From positions 997,428 through 1,061,427 of the forward strand of contig NW_017962913.1 of NCBI RefSeq assembly GCF_001661345.1: a DNA stretch of 64,000 nt, in the 5' to 3' direction. Position 1 is the stretch's first letter. Each line of letters opens with the position of its first letter. The position numbers and the translations under genes are program-made. Below the pieces are notes generated by a model, which ran no database searches, was not told where the DNA came from, and saw only the letters and a list, made by a program, of their open reading frames with translations. This document shows, in pieces, positions 39,054-50,182 of the stretch. The DNA is from Ascoidea rubescens DSM 1968. Its lineage: Eukaryota; Ascomycota; Saccharomycetes; Ascoideales; Ascoideaceae.

Positions 39054-40970
39054 ATGAACTATCTTGAAAGGAAGTTCAAGCAGAGAAGAGCTCTACACCC
39101 CCCAGTTCTATCCATCAACACCAGAGGCATTGATCCTGGTCTTGATCCTGGTTCACATGGGCTTGTTCTAAACAGCGAAATTAATCTCTCTGTTAATACC
39201 TCCAACAAACACACTGGCAGTATTACTTACAACCATTCTGTGAAGCATGAAGTGAGTTTATCTCCAACAAAGACTGAGATGGGAGAGAAGAATAACAAAT
39301 TTATAAAAGACGTCCTCCAGAGTTTAGATTCTGCAAATGATGAGGATAGTGGCGGTATTTATAATGAAAATGACCCCGAGAGCGATATTTACTGGAATCA
39401 AAAGTTACTTGACTTTTCAATAATTGACGAGTTTAAATCTTTGAATCCTAATCTGCCACCAATCTACAACAATAACAATAACAATAACAATAACAATAAC
39501 AATAACAATAACAATAACAATAACAATGATAACTTAAATGATAACATTGATGATAATGAAGCTTTAATAATTGAAAATAATAACTTAATTATGAACCAAA
39601 ATATATCTTCTTTAAACTTTGAGAGATCGAAATTAAAGCTACAATTAACCAACTCTAAAAGAAATTCTGCATCATATTTTTCAAACAATAACTCCATTTA
39701 TTTAAATAACTCAAAGAATTCTCAATCTTTTTGGAAATATCATATCTTGATTTCGTCTGCATCAAAAAGTTTAAGAAATTCAAATCTAACCTCTTTCTAT
39801 TTGACTACAAATCCTTCTTTAAATCATATATACTGCAAGATTGCCCCTTCTTATTTTGTTAAAATATTATACAAAAATGATGATAATGATAATATCTATA
39901 ATGAAATTGATTCGAATAAAAAATTTGAATATAAATTGTTAATGGAAATTGAAAATTTTGATTTGCCTATCATAATTATTGAAAAGTATTCTTATCTGTA
40001 TATTGGCAAAATCGCTTATACTTATAAAATTAAGCTACTACCTTATTCAAACCTAACTTATATTAACGATAATAATGTGGAATTTAATTCTCATTACGAT
40101 GATTACAAAGCAGGTAAAACCCCAATCTATTGGGAGACTATAACAAGCAATTTATCTTTAAACTCCTATATTAATTCTCCTGATTTATTATCTATATTAT
40201 CAAAATCAAAATCAATAAACTCACTGTCTTCAATAAAATATTCACTCTATAATAATAATTATCAAATAAGTGATCCTTATAAAAATTCATGGATTATGGG
40301 TTCTATACCCAAGTTGAAAAAAAAAAAGTTAATTGGAAAATACAACACTTACTTACTTATGAATAATACTAGTGACGATGATAAAAGAATATTTGCCTTT
40401 TGCAGACTTCATCAAAAGAAATTTAAAAAAAAATTAATTGTTGATTTCAAAAGATACAAAAACTCCTCAATTAATGATTTTTATTATAACAAAAATTCTA
40501 GTCATCATTTTGATGACTATGATTCCGAAGAATACGATTCTGAATTAGAATCCGAAAATACTGAAACCGTAAGCAGTAATAATAGTAGCATGGCTGATAT
40601 TAATAATACTAATAAAAAAAATTTAGCTATCAGGTCTAGGAAAAAATCCTTTCATAAAATGTCAAAAAGTTTATCAGACCAAGTATCAAATAAATTTTTA
40701 CCAAAATCAAAGTTGATTGAAAAAATTGATTACGATAAACTTTTGAAAGAGAAAAAAAAAAAGTTTGAGACTTATTTTAATCCAGGCGATGGTATGTTTC
40801 AAAGAAACACACCAGATGATAAACCAAATGATTATAAGTTGGGTTGGCTAACCATTTATAACGATGAAAATATTTTAAAAAATCAGGGAATGTGGGAATT
40901 TATTTTGGCGACCTCGATTACAATTTCAATGGAAAGAGCAATAAATCATTTGCCCTTCACTAATCACTAA
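39054..40970 (+). CDS. Unknown Asn-rich fungal protein, possibly tubby-C-like
   Basis: 638 residues from the first ATG. I do not recognise it. The N-terminus is polar (MNYLERKFKQRRALHPPVL), then comes a run of about 20 Asn, then a region of beta-type composition (FWKYHILISSASKSLRNSNL, LMEIENFDLPIIIIEKYSYL, YIGKIAYTYKIKLLPYSNL). An acidic Ser/Asn stretch and a Lys-rich stretch follow. The C-terminus FNPGDGMFQRNTPDDK, then GWLTIYNDENILKNQGMWEF and ILATSITISMERAI, looks folded and is the part most likely conserved. It recalls fungal proteins with a tubby-C-like fold, a membrane-lipid-binding barrel, but this is a weak resemblance. No signal peptide or membrane segment is evident. Divergent to the velvet-like gene. 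Confidence 0.5.
   Translation: MNYLERKFKQRRALHPPVLSINTRGIDPGLDPGSHGLVLNSEINLSVNTSNKHTGSITYNHSVKHEVSLSPTKTEMGEKNNKFIKDVLQSLDSANDEDSGGIYNENDPESDIYWNQKLLDFSIIDEFKSLNPNLPPIYNNNNNNNNNNNNNNNNNNNNDNLNDNIDDNEALIIENNNLIMNQNISSLNFERSKLKLQLTNSKRNSASYFSNNNSIYLNNSKNSQSFWKYHILISSASKSLRNSNLTSFYLTTNPSLNHIYCKIAPSYFVKILYKNDDNDNIYNEIDSNKKFEYKLLMEIENFDLPIIIIEKYSYLYIGKIAYTYKIKLLPYSNLTYINDNNVEFNSHYDDYKAGKTPIYWETITSNLSLNSYINSPDLLSILSKSKSINSLSSIKYSLYNNNYQISDPYKNSWIMGSIPKLKKKKLIGKYNTYLLMNNTSDDDKRIFAFCRLHQKKFKKKLIVDFKRYKNSSINDFYYNKNSSHHFDDYDSEEYDSELESENTETVSSNNSSMADINNTNKKNLAIRSRKKSFHKMSKSLSDQVSNKFLPKSKLIEKIDYDKLLKEKKKKFETYFNPGDGMFQRNTPDDKPNDYKLGWLTIYNDENILKNQGMWEFILATSITISMERAINHLPFTNH
39465..39526 (+). repeat. (AACAAT)n run coding poly-Asn
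   Basis: About ten AACAAT hexamers code some 20 Asn residues at roughly 138-158 of the unknown protein. Confidence 0.92.
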
Positions 40971-41949
40971 TCTATGATTTTAGAAAACAGTCAATTACTA
41001 TTGTATGCTAATATTCTACTTTCTTTTTGTCTAATTCTAACATCCTCCAAAAGAAATATTAACATAACATAGAATAAGCAGAAAGAAATTTTTTGAAAGT
41101 TATTAAATAGTGTTGATTTTAATATTCTTATTTTCTATTTAGCATGGTTAAATTTTGTTATATCACAAAAGGAGCTCTTCGTTTTTATTTCTTTTGAGTG
41201 TTTTTTATTCCACATTTCATTCTTTTTTTTGAATAACTCTTCCCATATTGAATAAATAGTGAAATTACTTTATCATCAACAGACCCTGTGGAGAGATTTG
41301 GCGGCTTGGACTTATTGTTCAAATAGTTTCTGTCCTATGAAATTCGAGCAAACGATATCAGGTGTTTAAAACGCATTGAATGATTTCTCTGAAATTAAGC
41401 TCCGGATAAATCTCAATGCATGTTATTCATGGTGCAGCCCCTTTCTACCAGGACAGCATGTTTGTTCGTCGGGCAAAATCTTTAACGAATATCTCCAACC
41501 TTGAGCGCCGCAAGATATCAACCAAATCAGCGATAATCAAAATCTACTGAAAGAGACAAAGAAAGCAATACTACTTGGAGTGCTCTGGGAGCAGTTTAGA
41601 ATTGAACTAATTTTGAGACTTGAAGGGTTCTAATTGATAGTTCTTTAAGTTACAATTATCTATGTCTAATATCACAAACGTATGGTAGTTGAAATCTTTG
41701 CACAAAAATTATATACTATTTTCTGGGTAAAAACCTGCTGTCTTTCCATTATGATTTTCGGCGAATGTAAAAATGTGAAAAACCTAGCTCTAAATCAATT
41801 GTGATACTGATCATTGTGAATTTTACAATATTCTATTATTTATACTATATTATTCGATATTTTTTAATATTAACCTATCTGATCTAAATTAACTTTTTAT
41901 TGTTGAATAGTGTATTTTTCCAACTCAACGAATGCTAGTATTGTGCTTT

Positions 41950-41978
41950 ATATTTTTATTTTTATTTTTATTTTTATT
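41950..41978. repeat. (TATTTT)n tract
   Basis: About five copies of a six-base A/T unit in the intergenic region. Confidence 0.8.
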
Positions 41979-42452
41979 GTGAATTAAATTCGATGAGTTG
42001 TAATCCCTTTGATTTTCTATTGTCCAAACATACTACTAGTAGCCCAGTAAAATTATAAATTATTTGAGTAGACCTTGATGTTTTATTTAAAGTCCATTTG
42101 CACCATGTCCTTTACTTCTACAATTTCCTTCTAGAAAACATTAAAACAGGGTTTCCATATTCAAAATAATAACATTGAATCAAAGTGGTTTACAGCAAAA
42201 ATAAAATTCAATTGACCCATAGTTTCTTTAAAATGAAATTTCATATAACCTTCAACTGTTTTGAGATAGATAGACAAACTATGTGACGGTAAAATCTTCT
42301 TTCAATAATGCTAAGTAGATATCAAAAAAACCCAAAACAATTAAAATTAATTTCCTACTCAACAACTTCAATAAAAAACCCTCTATTTCTTTCGCCGAAG
42401 AACAAGAAATATTTTGAAATTACTGCACTGAAAAAGGCACTACAGCTTTAAG

Positions 42453-42468
42453 TTATCTTATTATCTTT
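42453..42468. promoter_or_regulatory. Paired GATA-factor sites
   Basis: TTATCTTATTATCTTT reads on the other strand as two close GATAA cores, about 410 bases upstream of the permease ATG. Paired GATAA sites are the usual target of Gln3/Gat1-type activators in nitrogen catabolite control, which governs DAL4-type transporters in yeast. Confidence 0.4.
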
Positions 42469-42874
42469 TTCCTACACACGACTTAATGGATAAACCTTTT
42501 GTACCTAGTAAATATGCAAAATAACGCAGATGCACGCTTTAAATATATATAAAGAAATTTAACTTTTTCGCTAAGCTCATATTTTTTTTCTTTATCAAAA
42601 GATCTTTTGGATGACAGAAGCCATATTTGCTCGAAAAATAAACTAAACTATATTATTCAAAGGTTCCAATATTCAAAAAATTGATTATTTGAATATTTGA
42701 TATTATCGAATATTATTTATTTTCAATATAAATATTTGAAGATTTTCTTTGTTTCTTTTCTTTAAATTTTTCAAAAATAATCAATAAAAATCAATAGTAA
42801 CAATAAAAATTGGATCTCAATTTGAATTAAATTATTTTTTAATAAATATATTCAATAATAAATCAGATTTCAAG

Positions 42875-44590
42875 ATGTCTAAGAAAGGTGAAGAAACTGG
42901 AAGCATCCATGATGCTGATTACTCATCAGACATTGAAGTCAGAACAAAAAAGGCAAAGCTAAGGGAATTTCATGATAAATATCTTGAGCTTCAACATTCA
43001 AATTTAACCTCAGTTGAAATGTTTTTATACAATTTTGATTTAAAACCGGTAGAATCTGAAAGAAGAAAATGGAGTTGGTTTAATTTTGTGTTTTTCTGGA
43101 TTGCAGACAGTTTTAATATTAATACATGGCAAATTGCGAGTACAGGTGTTGAAGCTGGTTTATCTTGGTGGGAAGTTTTTATAACTGTTTGGATTGGTTA
43201 TATTATTGTTGGTATCTTTGTTGCTTACTCTGCAAAAATCGGCTCCAACTACCACATTTCATTCCCTGTCTCTTGTAGATCGTCTTTTGGTATTTTTGGA
43301 AGTGTTTGGCCAGTTTTAAATCGTGTTGTTATGGCTATTATTTGGTATTCTGTTCAGGCGTGGCTTGGTGGTCAATGTATTCAATTAATGCTCAGAGCCA
43401 TTTTCAGTAATAATTTGGATTCAAAATTATCTGGCAGTATCAGTGGAACGACCCCATTTCAATATCTTGGCTTCATAATCTTCTGGACTTTATCGTTACC
43501 AGCTATTTGGTTTCCTCCTCAAACAATTCGTCATTTATTCACCGCTAAAGCTGCTGTTGTTCCAATTGCAGGTATTGCATTTTTAATTTGGGCTATTGTA
43601 AAGGCTGGTGGTATTGGTCCAGTGGTTCATCAAGAAACAACAATTTCTGGTAGCAAACATGGTTGGGCTTTTATTGCTTCATTAATGAACTGTATTGCAA
43701 ATTTTGCAACATTGATTTTAAACGCACCAGATTTCTCTCGTTTTGCTAAAACAAAAAAATCATCCTTCTGGTCACAAGCTATTTCAATTCCATTTTGTTT
43801 TGCTTTGACATCCTTAATTGGTATTTTAGTATCTTCTGCTTCAACAATTATTTATGGTAGAACTTACTGGTCGCCTTTAGATGTCTTGGGATTGTTTCTT
43901 GAAAACTATAAATCAGGAAATAGAGCTGGTGTCTTTTTTATTGCTTTTGCATTCGCTTTAGCACAATTGGGTACTAACATTTCAGCTAATTCTTTATCAG
44001 CTGGTACTGATATGACCGCATTGCTTCCAAGATATATCAGCATTAGACGTGGTGGTTTCATATGTGCTGCGATTTCATTATGTATTTGTCCATGGAACTT
44101 TTTTAAATCCTCAAACAACTTTACAAGTTATTTATCATCTTATAGTGTCTTTTTAAGTGCAATTTCCGGTGTTGTTTTTTCAGATTATTTTTGGGTTAGA
44201 AGAGGATTACTTAAGTTATTACATTTATATACAGGTGACAAAAACAGTGATTATAGATTTAACAAAATTGGCGTTAATTGGAGAGCTTATGTTGCTTACA
44301 TTTGTGGTATTTTAATTAACATTGTTGGATTTGCTGGTGATGTTGGTCAAGATGTTCCAATTGGGGCAACTTATATTTATAGACTCAACTATTTTTGTGG
44401 GTTTATCATTTCATTCGTATTATATGGTGTTTTGTCTCATTTCTTCCCCTTCCAAGGTATTCCCATCAGCAATATCTTCAAAGATAAGGGTTGGTTCCAA
44501 GAATGGCAAGAAGTTGATGATTTTGAAGTTTCTAAAGATTTGAGCGTTGTTGAGTATGGTGAAGCTCCAAAACCAGAAAAGTCGTTTTAA
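42875..44590 (+). CDS. Uracil/allantoin/uridine permease, NCS1 family (FUR4/DAL4/FUI1 type)
   Basis: 571 residues with about 12 membrane segments and polar ends. Signature blocks: LYNFDLKPVESERRKWSWFN at the start of helix 1, FNINTWQIASTGVEAGLSWW, HISFPVSCRSSFGIFGSVWP, NRVVMAIIWYSVQAWLGGQC, LPAIWFPPQTIRHLFTAKAA, TLILNAPDFSRFAK, SPLDVLGLFLENYKSGNRAG, LAQLGTNISANSLSAGTDMT and IRRGGFICAAISLCICPWNF. These place it in the Fur4/Dal4/Fui1 group of proton symporters at the plasma membrane. The C-terminus DKGWFQEWQEVDDFE is shared by the group. Which of uracil, allantoin or uridine is carried cannot be decided from sequence alone. Paired GATA sites upstream favour nitrogen regulation. Confidence 0.9.
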   Translation: MSKKGEETGSIHDADYSSDIEVRTKKAKLREFHDKYLELQHSNLTSVEMFLYNFDLKPVESERRKWSWFNFVFFWIADSFNINTWQIASTGVEAGLSWWEVFITVWIGYIIVGIFVAYSAKIGSNYHISFPVSCRSSFGIFGSVWPVLNRVVMAIIWYSVQAWLGGQCIQLMLRAIFSNNLDSKLSGSISGTTPFQYLGFIIFWTLSLPAIWFPPQTIRHLFTAKAAVVPIAGIAFLIWAIVKAGGIGPVVHQETTISGSKHGWAFIASLMNCIANFATLILNAPDFSRFAKTKKSSFWSQAISIPFCFALTSLIGILVSSASTIIYGRTYWSPLDVLGLFLENYKSGNRAGVFFIAFAFALAQLGTNISANSLSAGTDMTALLPRYISIRRGGFICAAISLCICPWNFFKSSNNFTSYLSSYSVFLSAISGVVFSDYFWVRRGLLKLLHLYTGDKNSDYRFNKIGVNWRAYVAYICGILINIVGFAGDVGQDVPIGATYIYRLNYFCGFIISFVLYGVLSHFFPFQGIPISNIFKDKGWFQEWQEVDDFEVSKDLSVVEYGEAPKPEKSF

Positions 44591-45363
44591 AAGCAAAATA
44601 TTTGGCTTCTTATGGCTTATAGATAGCCTTTTAGGTGGTCTATTTTTTTTTTTCTAAATTAATCTTTTATAGCTTTTTATGTTTTTTTTATTTGTGTTCT
44701 TTTAATTATCAATTTAGAATTAATCTTTTTTTGTTTGTTCAGGATCCTTTGCTTTAGCTTTTATATTTTTAAAGTAATTTAAAACAATTTATTTTTAAAA
44801 AAAAACAATTAATTTTTCAACTAGATGATCCAAAAGACAGTTGATTAAACAACAAACAAATCAGTGAAAAGGATTGGCAAGGACAAGAGGGGCAATTAAC
44901 AATAGATTGATTTAAGGCAGGTTATAGCTTGGCTTCAAATTAAGCTTCATGTTTACGTCTGATAAGATAGCAATACAGCATTGGCTGAGAGCTGCAGCTA
45001 CACACCCTTATTAAATGGACTGTCATAATTTTGTTGCGCGGGTCAGGATGAATTGTACACAGGAAACACAATTCAATATCCGTGTGTCACCCATCCGCTA
45101 TAATCCATTTGTGTGAAAATACCCATATTCAGTCACATGACGCTTGAAGCTGTTATGCTTTTCTTGCTGGAAGATTAATGCGTGTCTTCAAAAAGGACCT
45201 TGATCTAACAATTCAAGAAATAGAAGCTTAACTATAAATTAGGTCAATTCTCATCGTTTTGCAAGAACATTACACAAATTATTTAATCTTGCTCTTGGTT
45301 TTTTGGGGTGATTCTATTATATTGGTTATATCAATTCATTGACTTCATAAAATACTCACTAAA
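44591..45363. other. Intergenic region between the permease and SEC13
   Basis: 770 bases. The first half is T-rich 3' flank. The second half (about 44900-45200) is more balanced and forms the SEC13 promoter. I see no gene. Confidence 0.5.
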
Positions 45364-46281
45364 ATGGCAATAATTACAAATTCACACGAAAATTTAATCC
45401 ATGATGCTTCCTTAGATTACTATGGCAAACGTTTGGCTACTTGTTCATCTGACAAGACAATTAAAATATTTGAGGTTGATGGCGACAACCATAGACTTAT
45501 AGAGACATTAAAGGGGCATGATGGCCCAGTTTGGCAAGTCAGTTGGGCTCACCCAAAATTTGGTATAATTTTAGCTTCTTCTTCATATGATGGCAAAGTG
45601 TTTATCTGGAGAGAAGATAATGGAAAATGGTCTCGTATTTCTGAACATACTGTTCATAAAGCCTCTGTTAACAGCATCTCATGGGCACCACATGAATATG
45701 GTGCATTATTATTATGTGCCTCTTCAGACGGTTATGTATCAGTTGTTGAATTTAAAGATGATGGTACTACATCTTCTTTACTTGTTGAGGCCCACAAAGT
45801 TGGTGTTAATTCAGCTTCTTGGGCTCCTGTTTCTTTCACAGACACCACTGTTGCAACTAATAGTAATATTACTTCTGCTCCAGCACAAACCCAAATAAGA
45901 AGATTTGTTACTGGTGGCTGCGATAATCTAGTAAAAATTTGGAATTATGACTATGATGCAAAAACTTATATTCTACAAGATACTCTTGAAGGCCATAAAG
46001 ATTGGGTTAGAGATGTTGCTTGGTCTCCATCTTCTTTGATCAGATCGTACATCGCCTCAGCTTCTCAAGATAAAAATGTAATTATTTGGACCCAAGAAAA
46101 TAACGAAGGTCCATGGAAAAAGACCTTATTGAAACAAGATAAATTCCCTGATGTGTGCTGGAGAGTAAGCTGGTCTTTCTCAGGAAATGTATTAGCTGTT
46201 TCCAGCGCTGACAATAAGATTACTTTATGGAAAGAAAATTTACAAGGTTCTTGGGATTCAGCTGGAGAAGTTGATCAATAA
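45364..46281 (+). CDS. SEC13: COPII coat and nuclear pore protein Sec13
   Basis: 305 residues, near the usual 297. A six-bladed WD40 propeller: opening [20 protein letters not shown] then [81 protein letters not shown] and [15 protein letters not shown]. It ends in [13 protein letters not shown]. The open propeller lacks a seventh blade, which partners such as Sec31 and Nup145C/Nup84-complex members supply. Sec13 therefore works both in ER exit vesicles and in the nuclear pore scaffold. The start is the first ATG. The sequence follows yeast Sec13 over its full length. Confidence 0.96.
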   Translation: MAIITNSHENLIHDASLDYYGKRLATCSSDKTIKIFEVDGDNHRLIETLKGHDGPVWQVSWAHPKFGIILASSSYDGKVFIWREDNGKWSRISEHTVHKASVNSISWAPHEYGALLLCASSDGYVSVVEFKDDGTTSSLLVEAHKVGVNSASWAPVSFTDTTVATNSNITSAPAQTQIRRFVTGGCDNLVKIWNYDYDAKTYILQDTLEGHKDWVRDVAWSPSSLIRSYIASASQDKNVIIWTQENNEGPWKKTLLKQDKFPDVCWRVSWSFSGNVLAVSSADNKITLWKENLQGSWDSAGEVDQ

Positions 46282-47161
46282 TTAAATTTCCATTCATAGT
46301 ACTTTATTCATATCAAATTTGAATTTTATCAATTTTCTTAATCATAAAACTTCATTGTATACTTAAATTTTAATTAATTTTTTTCCAAAACAAAAAAATA
46401 TAATCAATCTAGCACTTGAAGTGTCTTAAGAAATATTCAATCCATTTATTTTCTTGTATGGATAAAGCCTGAGTTTGTAAAAAAATTTATTCAAAAAAAT
46501 ATCTTGATAAAATAGTTGTTAAAAATAAGTAAATCAGAAATACTTTTAGTGCTAAAATAAAAAATCAAAGTCAAAAAAATTCAAAAATAAAAAATAAAAA
46601 TAATCATTCAAGCTTAAATTTGAAATCTCATTGACAAACTAATGAAAACAATAAAAGGATTTTAAGGTTATATCAACAAGAGTAAAAAAAAGGTTTTTAT
46701 TATTTTTTGAGTAGATATTTTCAATTGAATTATTTATTTTAAAAAATGAAGATTGTTAGCAAATGAGTATTGACTTGAATTATTCAGTTATTTGTAGTCA
46801 GAGATTTTTGGCTTTTTTAATTTTTTTAAAACATTTTAGGTACGTATTACTAATTGTAGGAATGAATAACATAACATATTTACTCTATGATGATATACAA
46901 TCATTCCAAAAATATTTAGATCAATTATTAAATTAAGAAAACCAGTTTTTTATGCACCTTGCAAATTTTTGCATCTATTAAACTAGTTGGACATTAATTT
47001 TACTTATTTATTTCTTCTCTTTTAATTTCAATTTGGGTCTGAGAGATTTTTTTCTGTTTTATTAGAAGTAAAAGGTTTGATTAGAGAAAATTGGAAATCC
47101 ATAATAAAAAAAAATATTAAGTAAAGTAAAATAAAATGATAAACAAATAATTTTTGTATTT
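46282..47161. other. AT-rich convergent spacer, SEC13/HRD3
   Basis: 880 bases of very AT-rich sequence lie between two stop codons. No reading frame or repeat of note. It is long for a convergent spacer, but I see nothing in it. Confidence 0.55.
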
Positions 47162-49969
47162 TTACAAAGGTAAAACCATAAAATGAAATTGAAAATTGGG
47201 CTGAGGACGAACAAATGGAGGTGGTATAGGACGATTATCGTTGTTATTTTCATTGTTATTGTTATGATTTTGACGACGTTCTGCTTCTCTTCTGATTCTT
47301 CTTTGTGAAATGTAATGTAGTAAATATGCAATAGCAAATACTATAACGACAAAGCCAAATACAATGAGATTTTCATAATCTTCTAATTCATCTTCATCGG
47401 TATTATCATTATTCAAAAAAACATTAAATGAATCTGAAGTAGGGTTTCCATTATCATTATTCAAAGTGGGGTTTGCAGTTTGGGCACCATCATTTGCGTC
47501 ATTGGTGTGTCTTGGAGATTCAACTCCCCGAGTTCTGTAAATTAGATTTACCCAATCTCTCCAGGTTCTTTTTGTCTCGTAATCTTTTTCATTTAAATAA
47601 GCAAATTCTTCCCCTGGGTTTCTACCAAAAAGGCTTTTTAAATAACTTTTTATACTTAATCTGAGAAGAGATAATTGAACCGGAATATTTACTTTTGGAT
47701 GGCCGACCAATGCTGAATCATAATATCTCTTTGCAAGATGATAATCCCTAGACAAACCAATGCCATTTTCATACATGTAGCCTAAATTCCAATTAGCTTG
47801 ACTTGATTGTTTATTTGAAGCAACTTGATAACAAGCTGCAGCTTTTTTGTAATTTTCTTTTGCACTATTGTCAATTTCCGAAGAGTCTGTTTGTTCTGTA
47901 GTATAGTTTAAATTTAATAAATCATAATAGTACATATCTCCTAGCAATACTGTAGAGTCAATATTAAATTGTCTAGAAGATTTAGTTAGATAATTAATTG
48001 CAGCTAATACTCTATTACTATCAATTTTAGGAAATTTTTTAAGTTTTGAGGGAAATCTGAATAACAAGTAGGCAGCAGAAGCTTGAGCTGTTTCAAGCCC
48101 TTGTTCAGCAGCCATGGAGTAACCAAGTAATGCTAAATCATAATGGCCGACTAAAAGTTGATTGAAGCTCCATTCTAAACTTGTGACAAAGGGTTCTAGT
48201 TTTTCCAAAAATGTTTTGTAAATCATTACGTTATCTTCAACAGATTCTTTATTGTTAAAGCCACTTTCGTAAAGCTGGCCTAGCTGGTAAATTGCTTCGA
48301 CTTTTCCAGAGTAAGAAGCTTTTCTTGTTAGTTCAAAGATTGTTGGCTCATCAATTTCATCATCTTGCTTTGAGATAATAATTGTTTGATCATGATTTTG
48401 AGTATCTAATTTTTTGTTATACAATTTTAAATAGACACGACCAAGGTTATAACTAGCGCCTTGGTGTTTTTCAGAAGCTAGTTTATAATATTCAATTGCA
48501 GTGTGTAAATCAGGTTTATCGAGACCAAGAGCGAATTCATAAATTAGACCTAGATCATTAAAGGTTTCAAAAATATCTGGGACTTCTTTTGATTTATTTA
48601 GCCATTTTAGAGCTTTGGTAAAATCCTGGGGAACACTTTCTCCTCTGAGATACATATGGCCAACGAGAGAAATACATTTACCGAGAAAGTAAGCTTCTAG
48701 GATTTCACTGTTGGGATCAATTTTTTTTGATTTATTTATATTGAATAATTCTGGATTTTTTTTAATTCCTTCAACTGCACATCTATGAGCGAATCTAAAG
48801 GCGTCAGTAAAATTTTTTGGATTTAAATAATCACCTTCATAGGCACTCTTTGCACTATAGTAGTAATGGATATGTCTATGTTTATTTGGATCGAACTTAA
48901 ATTCATTTAATAAGTTTTTATTATAATAGTTTGATATTCTTCTATTTATTGAGTTTGGTAACTCAGATATACCATTTGAGGATAAATCAGAAGATAGATC
49001 AGCTGAAGATTTTGAAGAGATGTCGAAGTTATTAAAATCGCCTATTCTTATTGAATAGCTATCTAAATTTAGACCGCCATAGGGTATAAAAGGTAGAACA
49101 TATTTGCGGTATGCTATTTTCGAGGCCAATGAATAATAGTATAGGGCAAGATTACAATTTCTTTCAACGCTTATTCCTGTAAAGTATCTGTAACCTAATA
49201 TCATTAACGATTTCAAGTCATTTAGTTCGACACCTGCCACATTGAAATATAAGTTTGCCTTTGCTTGGTTTATGGGAATTTCGCCAAATAAGCCTGTGCT
49301 ATAGATATAGCCTAGCATATAATAAGCAGTTGCATTTGAGTCTAGTTGAGATAATTTTTTGTAATAAAACAAGGATTGAGTTGCATTAATTGGGTAAGAG
49401 TAATTTCCGTAAAAATTTATTTCTGCTAAGGTGAAAATGCAATCTAGATTGTTTAGGACAGCTCCATAATTTAATAATTGAAGGGCCGATTTATGTTGTG
49501 TTGATAGATTTAAGCCCTTTTGGATATTTTCTTGTTTTTTCGTTATATAGTAGTCATCGGGTATTAATAATTTGATATCTTCAACTTGTTCATATCTTAT
49601 CAAATTTCTCTTTTTAAGATTGGATAAGGATTGTTGGGGTATGCTGTTCAAGTATTCCATTGCTTGCTCATAGAAATGAGACAGCGTGTGGTGTTTCTTA
49701 TCATCAGATGGAAAGCCAAACTCTTCTCTAACCTTTATTTTTGCCTCAAGATAGTCGTCAGGCTCGTTATCAATGGCAGTTTCGTACTGGTGGGATACAT
49801 GGGGATTTTTCTGGTGTTGGTGCTGATGAGATGTACATGTTGTGGGATTGAAGAAAATGGAAAAAAGCGTTACTGTGGGGCAAAGGTGTTAGCAAAGATG
49901 GATCAATTAACAGGAAGAGAGAGAAACTCTGAGAAACATACGAGTTGTCAATAGACGTAGACAAACCAT
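47162..49969 (-). CDS. HRD3: Hrd3/Sel1L, ER-associated degradation receptor (two exons)
   Basis: 912 residues from exon 1 (49942-49969) and exon 2 (47162-49872), with a 69-base intron: GTATGT donor, TGCTAAC branch (49888-49894), CAG acceptor. Splicing builds a signal peptide, MVCLRLLTT from exon 1 and LTLFSIFFNPTTC across the junction, which an unspliced reading from the internal ATG at 49660 would lack. Many Sel1/TPR-like repeats follow (GYIYSTGLFGEIPINQAKA, LGLIYEFALGLDKPDLHTAI, NLGYMYENGIGLSRDYHLAK), then one membrane segment near the end (LIVFGFVVIVFAIAYLL) and an Asn/Pro-rich cytosolic tail. Hrd3 holds Hrd1 ligase stable and passes misfolded lumenal proteins to it. S. cerevisiae Hrd3 has 833 residues. 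Confidence 0.9.
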
Positions 49970-50182
49970 TGAAATATGTTGGAGCAGAGAGAAAGCAATA
50001 AGTGGTAGAATAGAGAAGTGATCATTATGAATGCTATTTAGAGTATTCAGAGAATATCAGTTAAAAACAGGTTGGCTGTTCGGCGGATCTAGACCCGAGC
50101 AGACCCAGCCGAGTGGACAACCTCTTGTTGCAGAGCGATGCAGGAGAGCGCGTGTATAAGCAGAAGCAGCAGCACCACGGGC

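Larger units (their letters stand above)
40971..42874. other. 1.9-kb intergenic region upstream of the NCS1 permease
   Basis: This stretch is mostly AT-rich, with a more balanced patch at about 41280-41600. I found no conserved reading frame, tRNA or known RNA. A (TATTTT)n tract lies at 41950-41978 and paired GATA-type sites at 42453-42468. The 150 bases before the ATG are very A/T-rich, as in many yeast leaders. Confidence 0.45.
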
